DNA from: Bacteroidota bacterium
Lineage (GTDB): Bacteria > Bacteroidota > Bacteroidia > Cytophagales > Cyclobacteriaceae
NCBI GenBank assembly: GCA_018267275.1
Contig: JAFDYV010000008.1
Coordinates: 205,951-269,950 of the forward strand
Reading direction: 5' to 3'
Length of the DNA stretch: 64,000 nt
Part shown: one piece after another, positions 33,329 through 42,248 of the stretch
How the letters are laid out: the number at the start of each line of letters is the position of its first letter
How positions within the stretch are numbered: the first letter of the stretch is position 1
Translations under genes and position numbers: made by a program
The notes under the pieces: model-generated
What the model was told of the DNA's origin: nothing
Database searches by the model: none
Seen by the model: only the letters and a program-made list of their open reading frames with translations

Positions 33329-33859
33329 ATGATGCCGGAACGGTTGGAAAGCGAGCGTTTGGTTTTGCAGCGGCTAACGCACGAAGACGCGTCCGAGATT
33401 TTTTATACGTATGCCAGCAAAGAAGAGGCCACCCGTTATGTATCGTGGCCTACCCATCAAACCATGCGCGATACAAATGACTTTCTAAGATATGCTGTTG
33501 CTGCTTGGAAAAAGGGGACTGATTTTTCGTGGTCGGTGCGGTTAAAAGAAACCGGCCGATTGGTGGGCAGTATTGGCGTGTTACCCGGTGATGGCAAGGT
33601 GCAATTTGGCTACGCGTTTGGCCCAGCTCATTGGAACAAGGGTTATGCCACCGAAGTGGTGAAGCGAGTATTGCTAGAAGTGAAAAAGATGGATGGCGTT
33701 TACCGGATTGGCACCTTAGTAGATGTTGAAAATGTCGCTTCTGCAAAAGTTTTGCTGAAATGCGGACTCATCGAAGAAGCTCGGCTCGAAAAATGGATGC
33801 GCTTTCCCAACCAAAACAATCAGCCGAAGGATTGTATTTTGTTTAAACTTCCGCAGTAG
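33329..33859 (+). CDS. GNAT family N-acetyltransferase, RimJ/RimL type
   Basis: This 176-residue acetyltransferase starts ERLESERLVLQRLTHEDASEIF, the common entry of RimJ/RimL-like proteins. The acetyl-CoA loop is FGYAFGPAHWNKGYATEVVKRVL, and the C-terminal VDVENVASAKVLLKCGL is the typical N-x-x-S-x-x-V/L-x-x-K-x-G-F/L motif. The substrate may be a protein N-terminus, an amino acid or an antibiotic, and cannot be told. Two ATG codons stand in tandem at 33329 and 33332. The 3' end overlaps the convergent gene by 17 bases. Confidence 0.85.
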   Translation: MMPERLESERLVLQRLTHEDASEIFYTYASKEEATRYVSWPTHQTMRDTNDFLRYAVAAWKKGTDFSWSVRLKETGRLVGSIGVLPGDGKVQFGYAFGPAHWNKGYATEVVKRVLLEVKKMDGVYRIGTLVDVENVASAKVLLKCGLIEEARLEKWMRFPNQNNQPKDCILFKLPQ

Positions 33860-34310
33860 CAAACGATTCTTCCAAGTCGAATTCGATCGACTGAACAACT
33901 TCGTCTTCCAATAGTCTAGCCCAAGCGTTCAGATATACTACCGCATCTTGCTTCGAGTTGTGCCGAAGATTCCTTTTCTCAAAAGGCAGTTGTTGTAACA
34001 CGCGGCCATCTGACAAGCGCTCCAAATGCTTCAGGTCCTCAGAATCAAAACCAAAAGCCATTAATTCAGAAATTAGGTTGTCCATCGGCAAGCCGCTGGT
34101 GGGGCAATAGTCGTTCAGTTGCTCAGTCCAGTCGCCACTGCTTTGCATCGCACGGGTATGAATCTCGGCTTTCGTCAGTTTGGTCACCTCTTGTGCCAAA
34201 AACCCACAATTACACAAACCCATGTGGCCCCATTGATATTGGTTGCTTTGCTCCAATTTTTTTGCCGTGTTACGCAATGCTTCAATTACTTCTATGCTCG
34301 CTTTTGCCAT
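33843..34310 (-). CDS. Conserved Bacteroidota-type protein of unknown function
   Basis: The ATG at 34310 gives a protein of 155 residues, starting MAKASIEVIEALRNTAKKLE. The segment YQWGHMGLCNCGFLAQEVTKL contains a Cys-x-Cys, and NDYCPTSGLPMDNLISELMAFGFD follows. The C-terminus is acidic. I recall similar proteins in many Bacteroidota genomes without assigned function. The Cys-rich N-terminal segment might bind a metal. It is divergent from the bTHX-trp operon and overlaps the GNAT gene by 17 bases at the 3' end. Confidence 0.65.
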   Translation of the reverse strand: MAKASIEVIEALRNTAKKLEQSNQYQWGHMGLCNCGFLAQEVTKLTKAEIHTRAMQSSGDWTEQLNDYCPTSGLPMDNLISELMAFGFDSEDLKHLERLSDGRVLQQLPFEKRNLRHNSKQDAVVYLNAWARLLEDEVVQSIEFDLEESFATAEV

Positions 34311-34421
34311 ATCCAAAGGTGTTTTCTGTCCCACTAAAATAAACAGGTTTATCAAGAATTTGTTTGTCGCGATTTTTTATTTTGGAAAAGGTCATTTATT
34401 ATTGCGTTTCAAATCAATTAT

Positions 34422-34589
34422 ATGGGTAAAGGAGATAAGAAGTCAAAAAGAGGTAAAATTGCATTGGGCACTTACGGTAACTCAAGGAAAAAAAAGACTA
34501 TAAAAGCCCGACTGAAGCGCAGCGCTAGCAAGAAAAAGGTAGCGGCTGGGACGAAAGAAAAGACAAAACGCACAAGCAAGAAGGCATAA
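34422..34589 (+). CDS. 30S ribosomal protein bTHX
   Basis: The short basic protein (55 residues) starts MGKGDKKSKRGKIALGTYGN, which matches the bacterial THX (S31) family, a small peptide in the head of the 30S subunit; the rest is a Lys/Arg/Ser/Thr tail. The stop TAA at 34587-34589 overlaps the ATG of the trp leader peptide at 34589, so bTHX, leader and trp genes seem to form one transcript. Such a position would couple leader translation to ribosomes that have just finished bTHX. The family assignment is strong. Confidence 0.88.
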   Translation: MGKGDKKSKRGKIALGTYGNSRKKKTIKARLKRSASKKKVAAGTKEKTKRTSKKA

Positions 34590-34663
34590 TGATGAAAAGC
34601 AACGTTACAATGATGTGGTGGTGGCAGCAACCTGAAGAGGTTCGGTGCCTTGCTGCGTTATAA
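34589..34663 (+). CDS. trpL: trp leader peptide with three consecutive Trp codons
   Basis: ATG at 34589 (or the tandem ATG at 34592) opens a 24-codon frame whose codons 10-12 are TGG TGG TGG (34616-34624), ending with TAA at 34661-34663. The peptide is MMKSNVTMMWWWQQPEEVRC then LAAL. Tandem Trp codons just before a terminator and trpE are the signature of ribosome-mediated attenuation. The first ATG shares its A with the bTHX stop codon. Confidence 0.85.
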   Translation: MMKSNVTMMWWWQQPEEVRCLAAL

Positions 34664-34728
34664 GTAACTATTAAATAGAACATTAACGAGCCCGCTCCGA
34701 ATCTTTCGGGGCGGGTTTTTTATTTTTT
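34624..34728 (+). promoter_or_regulatory. trp attenuator: competing leader hairpins
   Basis: Three pairings can be drawn. Early hairpin: GCAGCAA (34624-34630) with TTGCTGC (34650-34656), with AACCT/AGGTT inside. Antiterminator: GAGGTTCGG (34637-34645) with CCGAATCTT (34697-34705), nine pairs including two G-U. Terminator: CCCGCTCCGA with TCGGGGCGGG. A ribosome stalled on the Trp codons would prevent the early hairpin and free 34637-34645 for the antiterminator. Confidence 0.75.
34691..34728 (+). terminator. Intrinsic terminator of the trp attenuator
   Basis: CCCGCTCCGA (34691-34700) pairs with TCGGGGCGGG (34706-34715) around ATCTT, followed by TTTTTTATTTTTT. The run ends seven bases before the trpE start codon, so termination would shut off the whole trp operon. 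Confidence 0.9.
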
Positions 34729-34734
34729 GTCGAT

Positions 34735-36132
34735 ATGATTTTTAAGTTAGAAACTACAGTCAAAAAACTTCTGGCCGACACCATTACGCCAGTCAACATT
34801 TATTTGAAGTTGCGCGATGTGTTTGCGGGCAGCGTCTTGCTAGAAAGCTCCGATTATCATGGAAATGAAAACAGCTTGTCTTTTATCTGCTGCGAGCCCA
34901 TTGCATCGTTTGTTTTAGATGGAACGCAGGTGGCCATTACGATGCCTAATGGCGAAGAAGTGGTGCGCCCTGTTTCTGGTAACGTTTTGAAAGAATTGGA
35001 GGGTTTCCGAGATGCGTTTTCGTTTCAACCCGGGTTGTCGAAATACCCTTACGCTGGGTTGTTTGGTTATATGGCCTACGACTCGGTGCGCTTCTTCGAA
35101 AAAGTTGACATCAAGAAAAATGCCGATGCGATCCCCGACATCGCCTACAAGTTGTTTCGGTTTGTGATTGTGATTGACCACTTCACCAATGAGCTGTATC
35201 TGTTTGAGAACAGGGTTCAAGGCGTTCAATATGCTGGGTACTCGGTTGACGAAGTGGAGCAGTTGATTTACTCCAACCGTTTTGCCACGTTCAAGTTCAC
35301 TACCGTTGCGGAAGAACGCTCTGCATTGACAGACGAACAATATTTGCAGATGGTGAAGAAAGGCATTGACCACTGCCACCGGGGCGATGTATTTCAAATA
35401 GTGCTTTCGCGTAGATTCACACGTCCATTTAGGGGCGATGAGTTCAATGTGTACCGAGCGTTACGCTCCATCAACCCATCGCCCTATTTGTTTTTCTTTG
35501 ACTTTGGAAATTTCAAAATCTTTGGCTCATCGCCCGAAGCACAGATACAAATTAAGAACGGTGAAGCGCACATTTATCCAATAGCGGGCACTTTTAAACG
35601 CACCGGCAATGATGCCGAAGATGCCGCCCTGGCCGAAAAGTTGGCCAAAGACGAAAAGGAAAATGCCGAGCATGTGATGTTGGTGGACTTGGCGCGCAAC
35701 GACTTGAGCCGTAGTGCCGGACAAGTTCAAGTAGAGGTGTTTAAAGAAGTCCAATACTATTCGCATGTCATTCACCTGGTGTCAAAAGTTTCCGGCAAAC
35801 TTGAGGGCGGTGCGCGTGCGTTACAAGTGGCAGCTGATACGTTTCCTGCCGGCACGCTGTCGGGCGCACCAAAACCCATGGCACTTTCACTCATCAACCA
35901 ATATGAGCCCGGCCCGCGGGGGTTTTACGGTGGCTGTATCGGATTTTTAGGATTTGACGGTACCTTCAATCATGCGATCATGATTCGAACGTTTATGAGT
36001 AAGAACAACGAATTGGTTTTTCAGGCGGGAGCAGGTGTAGTTGCTAAGTCAACCCCTGAAAGCGAACTGCAAGAAGTGAACAATAAAGTGGCGGCTTTGC
36101 GCAAGGCAATTGAGCTGGCCGAACAGATATGA
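34735..36132 (+). CDS. trpE: Anthranilate synthase component I
   Basis: TrpE (465 residues) makes anthranilate from chorismate with ammonia supplied by TrpG. LLESSDYHGNENSLSF near residue 36 contains the LLES motif used in tryptophan feedback inhibition. The chorismate-binding domain shows HRGDVFQIVLSRRF, SPEAQI, YPIAGTFKR, DLARNDLSR, TFPAGTLSGAPK and GFYGGCIGFLGFDG. It is the first structural gene after the attenuator, seven bases beyond the U-run. Confidence 0.96.
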   Translation: MIFKLETTVKKLLADTITPVNIYLKLRDVFAGSVLLESSDYHGNENSLSFICCEPIASFVLDGTQVAITMPNGEEVVRPVSGNVLKELEGFRDAFSFQPGLSKYPYAGLFGYMAYDSVRFFEKVDIKKNADAIPDIAYKLFRFVIVIDHFTNELYLFENRVQGVQYAGYSVDEVEQLIYSNRFATFKFTTVAEERSALTDEQYLQMVKKGIDHCHRGDVFQIVLSRRFTRPFRGDEFNVYRALRSINPSPYLFFFDFGNFKIFGSSPEAQIQIKNGEAHIYPIAGTFKRTGNDAEDAALAEKLAKDEKENAEHVMLVDLARNDLSRSAGQVQVEVFKEVQYYSHVIHLVSKVSGKLEGGARALQVAADTFPAGTLSGAPKPMALSLINQYEPGPRGFYGGCIGFLGFDGTFNHAIMIRTFMSKNNELVFQAGAGVVAKSTPESELQEVNNKVAALRKAIELAEQI

Positions 36133-36160
36133 TTTAGGTTTCAATATACAGCAATAGAAT

Positions 36161-36727
36161 ATGAAGATTCTTGTATTAGACAATTACGACTCGTTTACTT
36201 ATAACCTCGTGCACATCATCAGAGAGTTAGGATATGGCATGGATATTTATCGCAACGACCAGATTTCAGTTGAAGCGGTAGGCAAGTACGATAAGTTATT
36301 ACTTTCGCCTGGGCCGGGTATTCCTGATGAGGCGGGTATCATGAAACAGGTTATCCGGCAATACTCAGCTAGTAAAAGTATTTTGGGAGTTTGCTTGGGG
36401 CACCAGGGTATTGCGGAGTGTTTTGGTGCGAAACTATTTAACCTGCCGCACGTGTTGCATGGCGTAACGTCTACCTTGCAGGTGACTGACGCGGGCGAGA
36501 AGTTGTTCGCGGGCTTGCCGCAGCAATTTACGGTGACACATTACCATTCTTGGGTTGTCGAAGCCACAACACTACCAAAGGAAATTAAAGTAACATCGAC
36601 CAATGCGAAGGGCTTGGTGCTGTCATTGGCCCATACGCAGTTTGATGTGCGCGGGGTGCAATTTCATCCCGAATCCATCATGACAGAACATGGCAAACAA
36701 ATCATCAAAAACTGGTTGTCTATTTGA
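36161..36727 (+). CDS. trpG: Anthranilate synthase component II (glutamine amidotransferase)
   Basis: This 188-residue class I amidotransferase hydrolyses glutamine for TrpE. It has DNYDSFTYNLVHII, LLLSPGPGIPDEAG, GVCLGHQGIAE with the nucleophilic cysteine, and VQFHPESIMTEHG with the catalytic His and Glu. Position directly after trpE favours TrpG, although the same protein may also serve PabB. It is 28 bases downstream of trpE. Confidence 0.95.
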   Translation: MKILVLDNYDSFTYNLVHIIRELGYGMDIYRNDQISVEAVGKYDKLLLSPGPGIPDEAGIMKQVIRQYSASKSILGVCLGHQGIAECFGAKLFNLPHVLHGVTSTLQVTDAGEKLFAGLPQQFTVTHYHSWVVEATTLPKEIKVTSTNAKGLVLSLAHTQFDVRGVQFHPESIMTEHGKQIIKNWLSI

Positions 36728-36763
36728 AAATGATATCAATGCTAATTTTCTAATAACTAAGGA

Positions 36764-37750
36764 ATGAAAACGGTACTGAACGAGTTAATTGACCATCAAT
36801 CGCTGACCAAAGAAACAGCGCGGCACGTGTTGCTCGATTTGGCTTCGGGGAAATACAATCCGGCACAGATGTCCGCTTTCATGACTGTGTATATGATGCG
36901 CAGCATCAAGACGGAAGAACTGGAAGGCTTTCGCGATGCAATGTTGGAGCTATGTTTACCAGTGAAATTAGATTTGCCGGTAATGGATGTTTGTGGCACC
37001 GGTGGCGATGGCAAGAATACTTTCAATATCTCTACTTTGTCGGCATTTGTTGTGGCAGGAGCCGGGCAGCCCGTGGCAAAGCATGGTAATTACGGGGTTT
37101 CTTCCGTGTCGGGCTCATCAAATGTGTTGGAGTATTTTGGCTATAAATTTTCCAACGATGTATCCGAATTGAAGCGCAGTCTGGACCGTGCCAATATCTG
37201 TTTTATGCACGCTCCTTTATTTCATCCTGCTATGAAGAATGTGGGGCCAATTCGAAAGGAGCTAGGCGTAAAAACATTTTTTAACATGTTGGGGCCGATG
37301 GTGAACCCTGCATTCCCGAAAAAACAATTGGTGGGCGTTTTTAACTTGGAGCTGGCTCGGCAGTACGCGTACCTGTATCAACAAACCGATAAAGAGTTTT
37401 TGATTTTACATTCGCTTGATGGCTTTGATGAAATTTCTTTAACGAGTCCGTTTAAATTTTTCTTCAACGGAGGTGAAAAATTGCTTGCACCTCGCGATCT
37501 GCAATTCGATAAATTGAGCTTACTAGACTTGAAAGGCGGTGAAACTGTTGAAGAGGCAGGAAAGTTGTTCATTCAGATTTTGGAAGGAAATGGAACAAAA
37601 GCGCAAAATGCGGTGGTGCTTGCAAACGCAGGCATGGCACTGTATTGCGCAGAGCAATCGGGTAGCATAGAAGACGCTTTACAAAAAGCACGAGAGTCTT
37701 TGGATTCCGGCAAAGCACTAAATTGTTTTAAAAAACTTATTGGCAAATAA
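36764..37750 (+). CDS. trpD: Anthranilate phosphoribosyltransferase
   Basis: TrpD (328 residues) couples anthranilate to PRPP. The PRPP-binding motif DVCGTGGDGKNTFNIST is present, followed by AVAKHGN-like GQPVAKHGNYGVSSVSGSSNVLE with the family's second motif, and CFMHAPLFHPAMKNVGPIRKELGVKTFFNMLGP. It follows trpG by 36 bases and belongs to the trp operon. Confidence 0.96.
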   Translation: MKTVLNELIDHQSLTKETARHVLLDLASGKYNPAQMSAFMTVYMMRSIKTEELEGFRDAMLELCLPVKLDLPVMDVCGTGGDGKNTFNISTLSAFVVAGAGQPVAKHGNYGVSSVSGSSNVLEYFGYKFSNDVSELKRSLDRANICFMHAPLFHPAMKNVGPIRKELGVKTFFNMLGPMVNPAFPKKQLVGVFNLELARQYAYLYQQTDKEFLILHSLDGFDEISLTSPFKFFFNGGEKLLAPRDLQFDKLSLLDLKGGETVEEAGKLFIQILEGNGTKAQNAVVLANAGMALYCAEQSGSIEDALQKARESLDSGKALNCFKKLIGK

Positions 37751-37801
37751 CGTATTTCTCAAATTATTGAATCAACGCATTACCGAATCATCGAATTGAC
37801 T

Positions 37802-38611
37802 ATGAATATTCTGACGCAAATTATAGAACACAAACGCAAAGAAGTTGCTGAACGCAAGGCGCTCTATCCGGTTCGATTGCTGGAGCAAAGCATCTACTTT
37901 CAATCGCCCACAGTGTCTTTGAAAAAATACATTCAGCGCCCAGATAAGTCAGGCATCATTGCTGAAATCAAGAGGAAATCGCCCAGCCGCGGAGTGATTA
38001 ATGGCGATGTATCGGTTGAACGAATTTCTCTGGGCTACATGCAGGCAGGCGCCTCGGCATTGTCGGTTCTTACAGATAAAAACTTTTTTGGAGGCAGCAA
38101 CGAAGATTTAATGATTGCACGCAAGTTTAATTTTTGCCCGATTCTGCGCAAAGATTTTGTGGTGGACGAATATCAACTTATTGAAGCAAAATCGATTGGA
38201 GCGGATGCGGTTTTGCTGATAGCCGCGGTGCTTTCGCCCCTTGAAGTTAAGAACTTGGCCAAACGTGCCAGGGAGTTGAACCTCGAGGTACTATTGGAAG
38301 TACATTCACGCGAAGAGTTGGACCGTAGCATAGATGCCGAAATTGATTTGGTGGGAGTCAACAATCGAAACCTCCAAACATTTGAGATGAATGTTGATTT
38401 GTCGCGTGAGCTGGCGCCCTACATTCCAAACAAGTTTGTGAAAGTGAGTGAAAGTGGTATTGAATCTCCACAAGCGATTGTCGATCTCAGGAAATCTGGG
38501 TTCCAGGGTTTTTTGATTGGTCAGACATTCATGGCCCAAAGCAGGCCAGGGGAGGCAGCACGTCAATTTATTACAGAGCTGAATCGAATAATGGATCAAA
38601 CTAAATTGTGA
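37802..38611 (+). CDS. trpC: Indole-3-glycerol-phosphate synthase
   Basis: This 269-residue (beta/alpha)8 enzyme cyclises CdRP. IIAEIKRKSPSRG has the catalytic lysine, and ALSVLTDKNFFGGS, PILRKDFVVDEYQL, LEVLLEVHSREEL, VGVNNRNLQTFE and KVSESGI cover the other catalytic and phosphate-binding strands. The ATG at 37802 is preferred over a TTG at 37796. The stop codon overlaps the ATG of trpF by one base (TGATG). The 45 bases before it contain repeat-like AT-rich text. Confidence 0.96.
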   Translation: MNILTQIIEHKRKEVAERKALYPVRLLEQSIYFQSPTVSLKKYIQRPDKSGIIAEIKRKSPSRGVINGDVSVERISLGYMQAGASALSVLTDKNFFGGSNEDLMIARKFNFCPILRKDFVVDEYQLIEAKSIGADAVLLIAAVLSPLEVKNLAKRARELNLEVLLEVHSREELDRSIDAEIDLVGVNNRNLQTFEMNVDLSRELAPYIPNKFVKVSESGIESPQAIVDLRKSGFQGFLIGQTFMAQSRPGEAARQFITELNRIMDQTKL

Positions 38612-39243
38612 TGAAGTTGTTGAAAATTTGTGGTATGCGAGATGCTTCTAATATCAATGAGGTAGCGAATCTGCGCCCTGATTTCCTCGGATTCATTTTC
38701 TATGCGCGATCGCCACGGTATGTGGGGGTAGATTTTGTAGTGCCGCCTATGTCAAAGGATACCAAAAAGGTGGGCGTATTTGTGAATCAAGATTTGGTTG
38801 TCGCAGAACGCATTGCGCAAACGCAGCAGCTTGATTTTGTGCAACTGCATGGGGACGAATCGGTGCAGTATGTTGCTTCTATGAAGAGGACAGGTATTGG
38901 CGTGATCAAGGCATTTCGCATAGATGAACAGTTTGATTTTGAAAACGTTATTGAATACCAGCCTTACTGTGATTATTTCTTGTTTGATGCGCGTGGAAAG
39001 GATTATGGTGGTAATAACACAGTATTTGACTGGCGCGTGCTCTCGCGGTATAACCAACGAGTGCCGTTTCTGTTAAGTGGAGGATTAAACAACGGGAACT
39101 TAACGGATGCGTTGGATGCCGTTAGTGGAATGAATTGCGCAGGCTTTGACCTTAACAGCGGGGTAGAGGTTTCGCCCGGAGTAAAAGACACGAAAGCGGT
39201 AGAGAGGGCAATGCAAATCTTAAATCGAAAATCTGAAATCTGA
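38611..39243 (+). CDS. trpF: Phosphoribosylanthranilate isomerase
   Basis: TrpF (210 residues) converts PRA to CdRP. KICGMRDASNINEVANLRPDFLGFIF contains the catalytic cysteine, VQLHGDESVQYV is typical, and FDWRVL and LLSGGLNNGNLTDAL are the phosphate-binding loops. ATG at 38611 overlaps the trpC stop codon. A GTG at 38608 is in frame but probably not used. The 3' end carries AATCTTAAATCG/AAATCTGAAATC text also seen elsewhere between genes. Confidence 0.95.
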   Translation: MKLLKICGMRDASNINEVANLRPDFLGFIFYARSPRYVGVDFVVPPMSKDTKKVGVFVNQDLVVAERIAQTQQLDFVQLHGDESVQYVASMKRTGIGVIKAFRIDEQFDFENVIEYQPYCDYFLFDARGKDYGGNNTVFDWRVLSRYNQRVPFLLSGGLNNGNLTDALDAVSGMNCAGFDLNSGVEVSPGVKDTKAVERAMQILNRKSEI

Positions 39244-39252
39244 AATATTATT

Positions 39253-40434
39253 ATGAAATATCAAGTGGACGAAAACGGGTATTACGGAAGTTTTGGAGGC
39301 GCATTTATACCCGAAATGTTGTACCCCAATGTGGAAGAATTGCGTGAACATTACCTTTCTATTGTTCGTGAAGAATCTTTTCAAACAGAATTTCAAAACC
39401 TCCTTCATGATTTTGTGGGGCGGCCAACGCCTTTGTATCTGGGAAAAAGGCTTTCAGAAAGATATGGTGCCAAAATTTATTTGAAGCGAGAGGACTTGTG
39501 CCACACGGGCGCGCACAAGATCAATAACACGATAGGTCAGATTTTGGTGGCGCAAAGGCTTGGCAAGAAGAAAATCATTGCCGAAACTGGTGCAGGGCAG
39601 CACGGAGTTGCGACTGCTACGGTTTGTGCGTTGATGGGAATGGAGTGTATTGTTTATATGGGCGAACATGATATGGCACGGCAGCGCCCCAACGTAGAAC
39701 GGATGAGAATTTTGGGAACGAAAGTAGTACCAGCCTTGAGCGGGAGCAAGACATTAAAAGATGCGACAAATGAGGCCATGCGTCATTGGATTAACCACCC
39801 CACAGATACGCATTATATTATTGGGTCAGTAGTGGGGCCTCATCCTTATCCAGATATGGTGGCTAGATTTCAATCTGTAATCAGCGAGGAAATCAAACAA
39901 CAGCTCATCACAGAAATAGGGAATCCAAGCCCAGATTATGTGATTGCATGTGTGGGTGGTGGAAGCAATGCCGCGGGTGCTTTCTATCATTTTTTGAATG
40001 ACGAACACGTGAAACTAGTGGGTGTGGAAGCAGCAGGCAAAGGTGTTGACTCTGGACAATCGGCAGCGACAACCGCATTGGGTAAAGCAGGTGTACTACA
40101 TGGAAGCAAAACTTTGTTAATGCAAACCACCGATGGACAAGTAGTGGAGCCGTATTCGATTTCGGCAGGGTTGGATTATCCTGGTATCGGTCCGTTACAT
40201 GCTCATTTGTTTGAAACGGGTCGCGTCACATTTTTAAGTGCAACGGATGATGAGGCCATGGAGGCTGGTATCGAATTAAGTCGCACCGAAGGAATTATAC
40301 CCGCCATAGAAACCGCGCATGCATTGGCTGTATTATCAAAAATCGAGTTCGATAAAGATGACGTAGTGGTGATCAATCTGTCGGGTAGGGGCGACAAAGA
40401 CCTGGACACGTACATCAAGTGGGGTAAGTACTGA
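39253..40434 (+). CDS. trpB: Tryptophan synthase beta subunit
   Basis: TrpB (393 residues) condenses indole with serine using [22 protein letters not shown] contains the Schiff-base lysine; the region around EGGA-type [12 protein letters not shown] and [16 protein letters not shown] form the PLP phosphate cup, and [14 protein letters not shown] closes the protein. It is TrpB1-type in length. It lies nine bases after trpF. Confidence 0.97.
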   Translation: MKYQVDENGYYGSFGGAFIPEMLYPNVEELREHYLSIVREESFQTEFQNLLHDFVGRPTPLYLGKRLSERYGAKIYLKREDLCHTGAHKINNTIGQILVAQRLGKKKIIAETGAGQHGVATATVCALMGMECIVYMGEHDMARQRPNVERMRILGTKVVPALSGSKTLKDATNEAMRHWINHPTDTHYIIGSVVGPHPYPDMVARFQSVISEEIKQQLITEIGNPSPDYVIACVGGGSNAAGAFYHFLNDEHVKLVGVEAAGKGVDSGQSAATTALGKAGVLHGSKTLLMQTTDGQVVEPYSISAGLDYPGIGPLHAHLFETGRVTFLSATDDEAMEAGIELSRTEGIIPAIETAHALAVLSKIEFDKDDVVVINLSGRGDKDLDTYIKWGKY

Positions 40435-40470
40435 TTTCAAGTTAATGATTCAAGAATTAAGATTTTTGCA

Positions 40471-41241
40471 ATGAATAGAATTGAAGAATTGTTTTCAAGA
40501 AAGAAGAATAACATACTTTCTGTTTTCTACACAGCTGGCTTTCCGACTTTATCTGATACCATACCCATCGCGACAGAACTTGAAAAATCGGGCGCTGATG
40601 TTATTGAAATTGGTATACCTTTTTCAGACCCAATAGCCGATGGTCCCGTGATTCAAGAGAGTAACAATGTGGCATTGGCGAATGGAATGAATGTATCCCT
40701 TTTGCTGAAGCAAGTGAAAGGGATGCGTCAAACGGTTAAACTTCCCATCGTTCTGATGGGGTATCTCAATCCAATTATTCAGTTTGGAGTTGAAAAATTC
40801 TGCGCGGAAGCATCTGCGGCAGGTGTAGATGGCGTGATTCTACCTGATATGCCCATGATTGAATATGAGAGAACATACCAGCAATTGTTTTTGCGTTATC
40901 ATCTCTTAAACACATTTTTGGTTTCGCCCACAACTTCAGAAGAACGCATTCGAAAAATTGATGCGGCTACAAAAGGATTCATTTATGCTGTGTCGTCTTC
41001 CAGCACCACTGGAGCGAAAGGTGATTTTACTCTGGAACAAGAAGCATATTTCAAAAGGCTGCAACAATTGAACTTAGCTAACCCATTTTTGATTGGCTTT
41101 GGGGTATCGAATAAAACTACGTTTGCAACGGCTTGCCGGTATGCAAATGGGGCGATTGTTGGTAGCGCCTTTATCTCTCATCTTCGCCAACAACAGGGAA
41201 GAAATATCAAGTCATTTATAGATAGCATTAAGTTGGTATGA
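40471..41241 (+). CDS. trpA: Tryptophan synthase alpha subunit
   Basis: TrpA (256 residues) cleaves indole-3-glycerol phosphate and passes indole to TrpB. Key residues sit in ADVIEIGIPFSDPIADGPVIQ (catalytic Glu and Asp) and the C-terminal phosphate site GFGVSNKTTF and GAIVGSAFI. YAVSSSSTTGAKG is the flexible loop region. Its stop codon overlaps the ATG of the DAHP synthase gene (ATGA). Confidence 0.96.
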   Translation: MNRIEELFSRKKNNILSVFYTAGFPTLSDTIPIATELEKSGADVIEIGIPFSDPIADGPVIQESNNVALANGMNVSLLLKQVKGMRQTVKLPIVLMGYLNPIIQFGVEKFCAEASAAGVDGVILPDMPMIEYERTYQQLFLRYHLLNTFLVSPTTSEERIRKIDAATKGFIYAVSSSSTTGAKGDFTLEQEAYFKRLQQLNLANPFLIGFGVSNKTTFATACRYANGAIVGSAFISHLRQQQGRNIKSFIDSIKLV

Positions 41242-42248
41242 TTTTAAGACTAGAAAAACATATAACCGGTTCACAGTTTTCTGCCATTCAACAATCGTTG
41301 ATGGAAATTGGTTACAAAGCAAATGAGGTAAGGACACAACACGAACATTATCTGATTGCGCTGGGCAAAAACGAGTTTGATATTCGCAAAATCGGGAGTC
41401 TGCCGGGCGTTGCCGACATTCATCAGGTGTCTGACGATTATCAACTGGTTTCCAGAAAGTGGAAGGTTAATCGAACAATGATTGACTTGGGCGATGGTGT
41501 TTTTGTTGGCAATGGCCAAGTCGCTATCATGGCGGGTCCATGCTCCATTGAGAATGAAAAACAAGTTGAACTAACGTTACAACACCTATCCGACAATGGA
41601 GTGAGGATTATGCGGGGTGGTGTTTTCAAGCCGCGCAGCTCGCCTTACGCATTTCGTGGCCTTGGTATCGATGGATTGAAAATGTGGCACCAAGCCGCAA
41701 AAGCGTCAGGCATTAAGATTATCAGCGAAGTAATGCAGGTGAGTCAGATTGCCGAAATGCATGACTATGTGGATGTTTTCCAAGTGGGCGCGCGCAACAC
41801 GCAAAACTTTAATCTGCTTGATGAGTTGGGTAAGGTAGATAAACCGGTGATGATCAAACGCGGTATTTCTGGCACCATTGAAGAACTTTTGTACTCGGCT
41901 GAATATGTTTTCAGCGCAGGCAATGAAAAAATCATTTTGTGCGAGCGTGGTATTCGTACTTATGAAAAAGCAACCAGAAACACATTCGATATCAATGCAA
42001 TCCCAATTTTGAAAGACAAAAGCCATTTGCCCGTGGTGGCCGATCCTTCGCATGGTATCGGTTTGCGAGAGTTTGTTGAGCCGGTGGCTTTGGCTGCTGT
42101 AATTGCCGGAGCCGATGGCATCATTTACGAAACGCATCAAAAACCAAATGAAGCTGCGAGCGATGGCCAGCAGACTCTTGATTTCAGCGAGTCAGCTCGG
42201 CTAATCAAAAAAATCAGAAATACGTTTGAATTAAGAGAAGGTAGTTAG
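41238..42248 (+). CDS. aroF: 3-deoxy-7-phosphoheptulonate synthase (DAHP synthase, type I-beta)
   Basis: This 336-residue enzyme makes DAHP from PEP and erythrose 4-phosphate, the first shikimate-pathway step. Residues 1-70 form a ferredoxin-like regulatory domain (LMEIGYKANEVRTQHEHYLIALG). The barrel carries IMAGPCSIEN, GGVFKPRSSPYAFRGLG, EVMQVSQ, QVGARNTQNF, PVMIKRGI and VADPSHGIGLR. It is translationally coupled to trpA and would be controlled by the trp attenuator, raising precursor supply. The 3' end overlaps the convergent kinase gene by four bases. Confidence 0.93.
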   Translation: MILRLEKHITGSQFSAIQQSLMEIGYKANEVRTQHEHYLIALGKNEFDIRKIGSLPGVADIHQVSDDYQLVSRKWKVNRTMIDLGDGVFVGNGQVAIMAGPCSIENEKQVELTLQHLSDNGVRIMRGGVFKPRSSPYAFRGLGIDGLKMWHQAAKASGIKIISEVMQVSQIAEMHDYVDVFQVGARNTQNFNLLDELGKVDKPVMIKRGISGTIEELLYSAEYVFSAGNEKIILCERGIRTYEKATRNTFDINAIPILKDKSHLPVVADPSHGIGLREFVEPVALAAVIAGADGIIYETHQKPNEAASDGQQTLDFSESARLIKKIRNTFELREGS

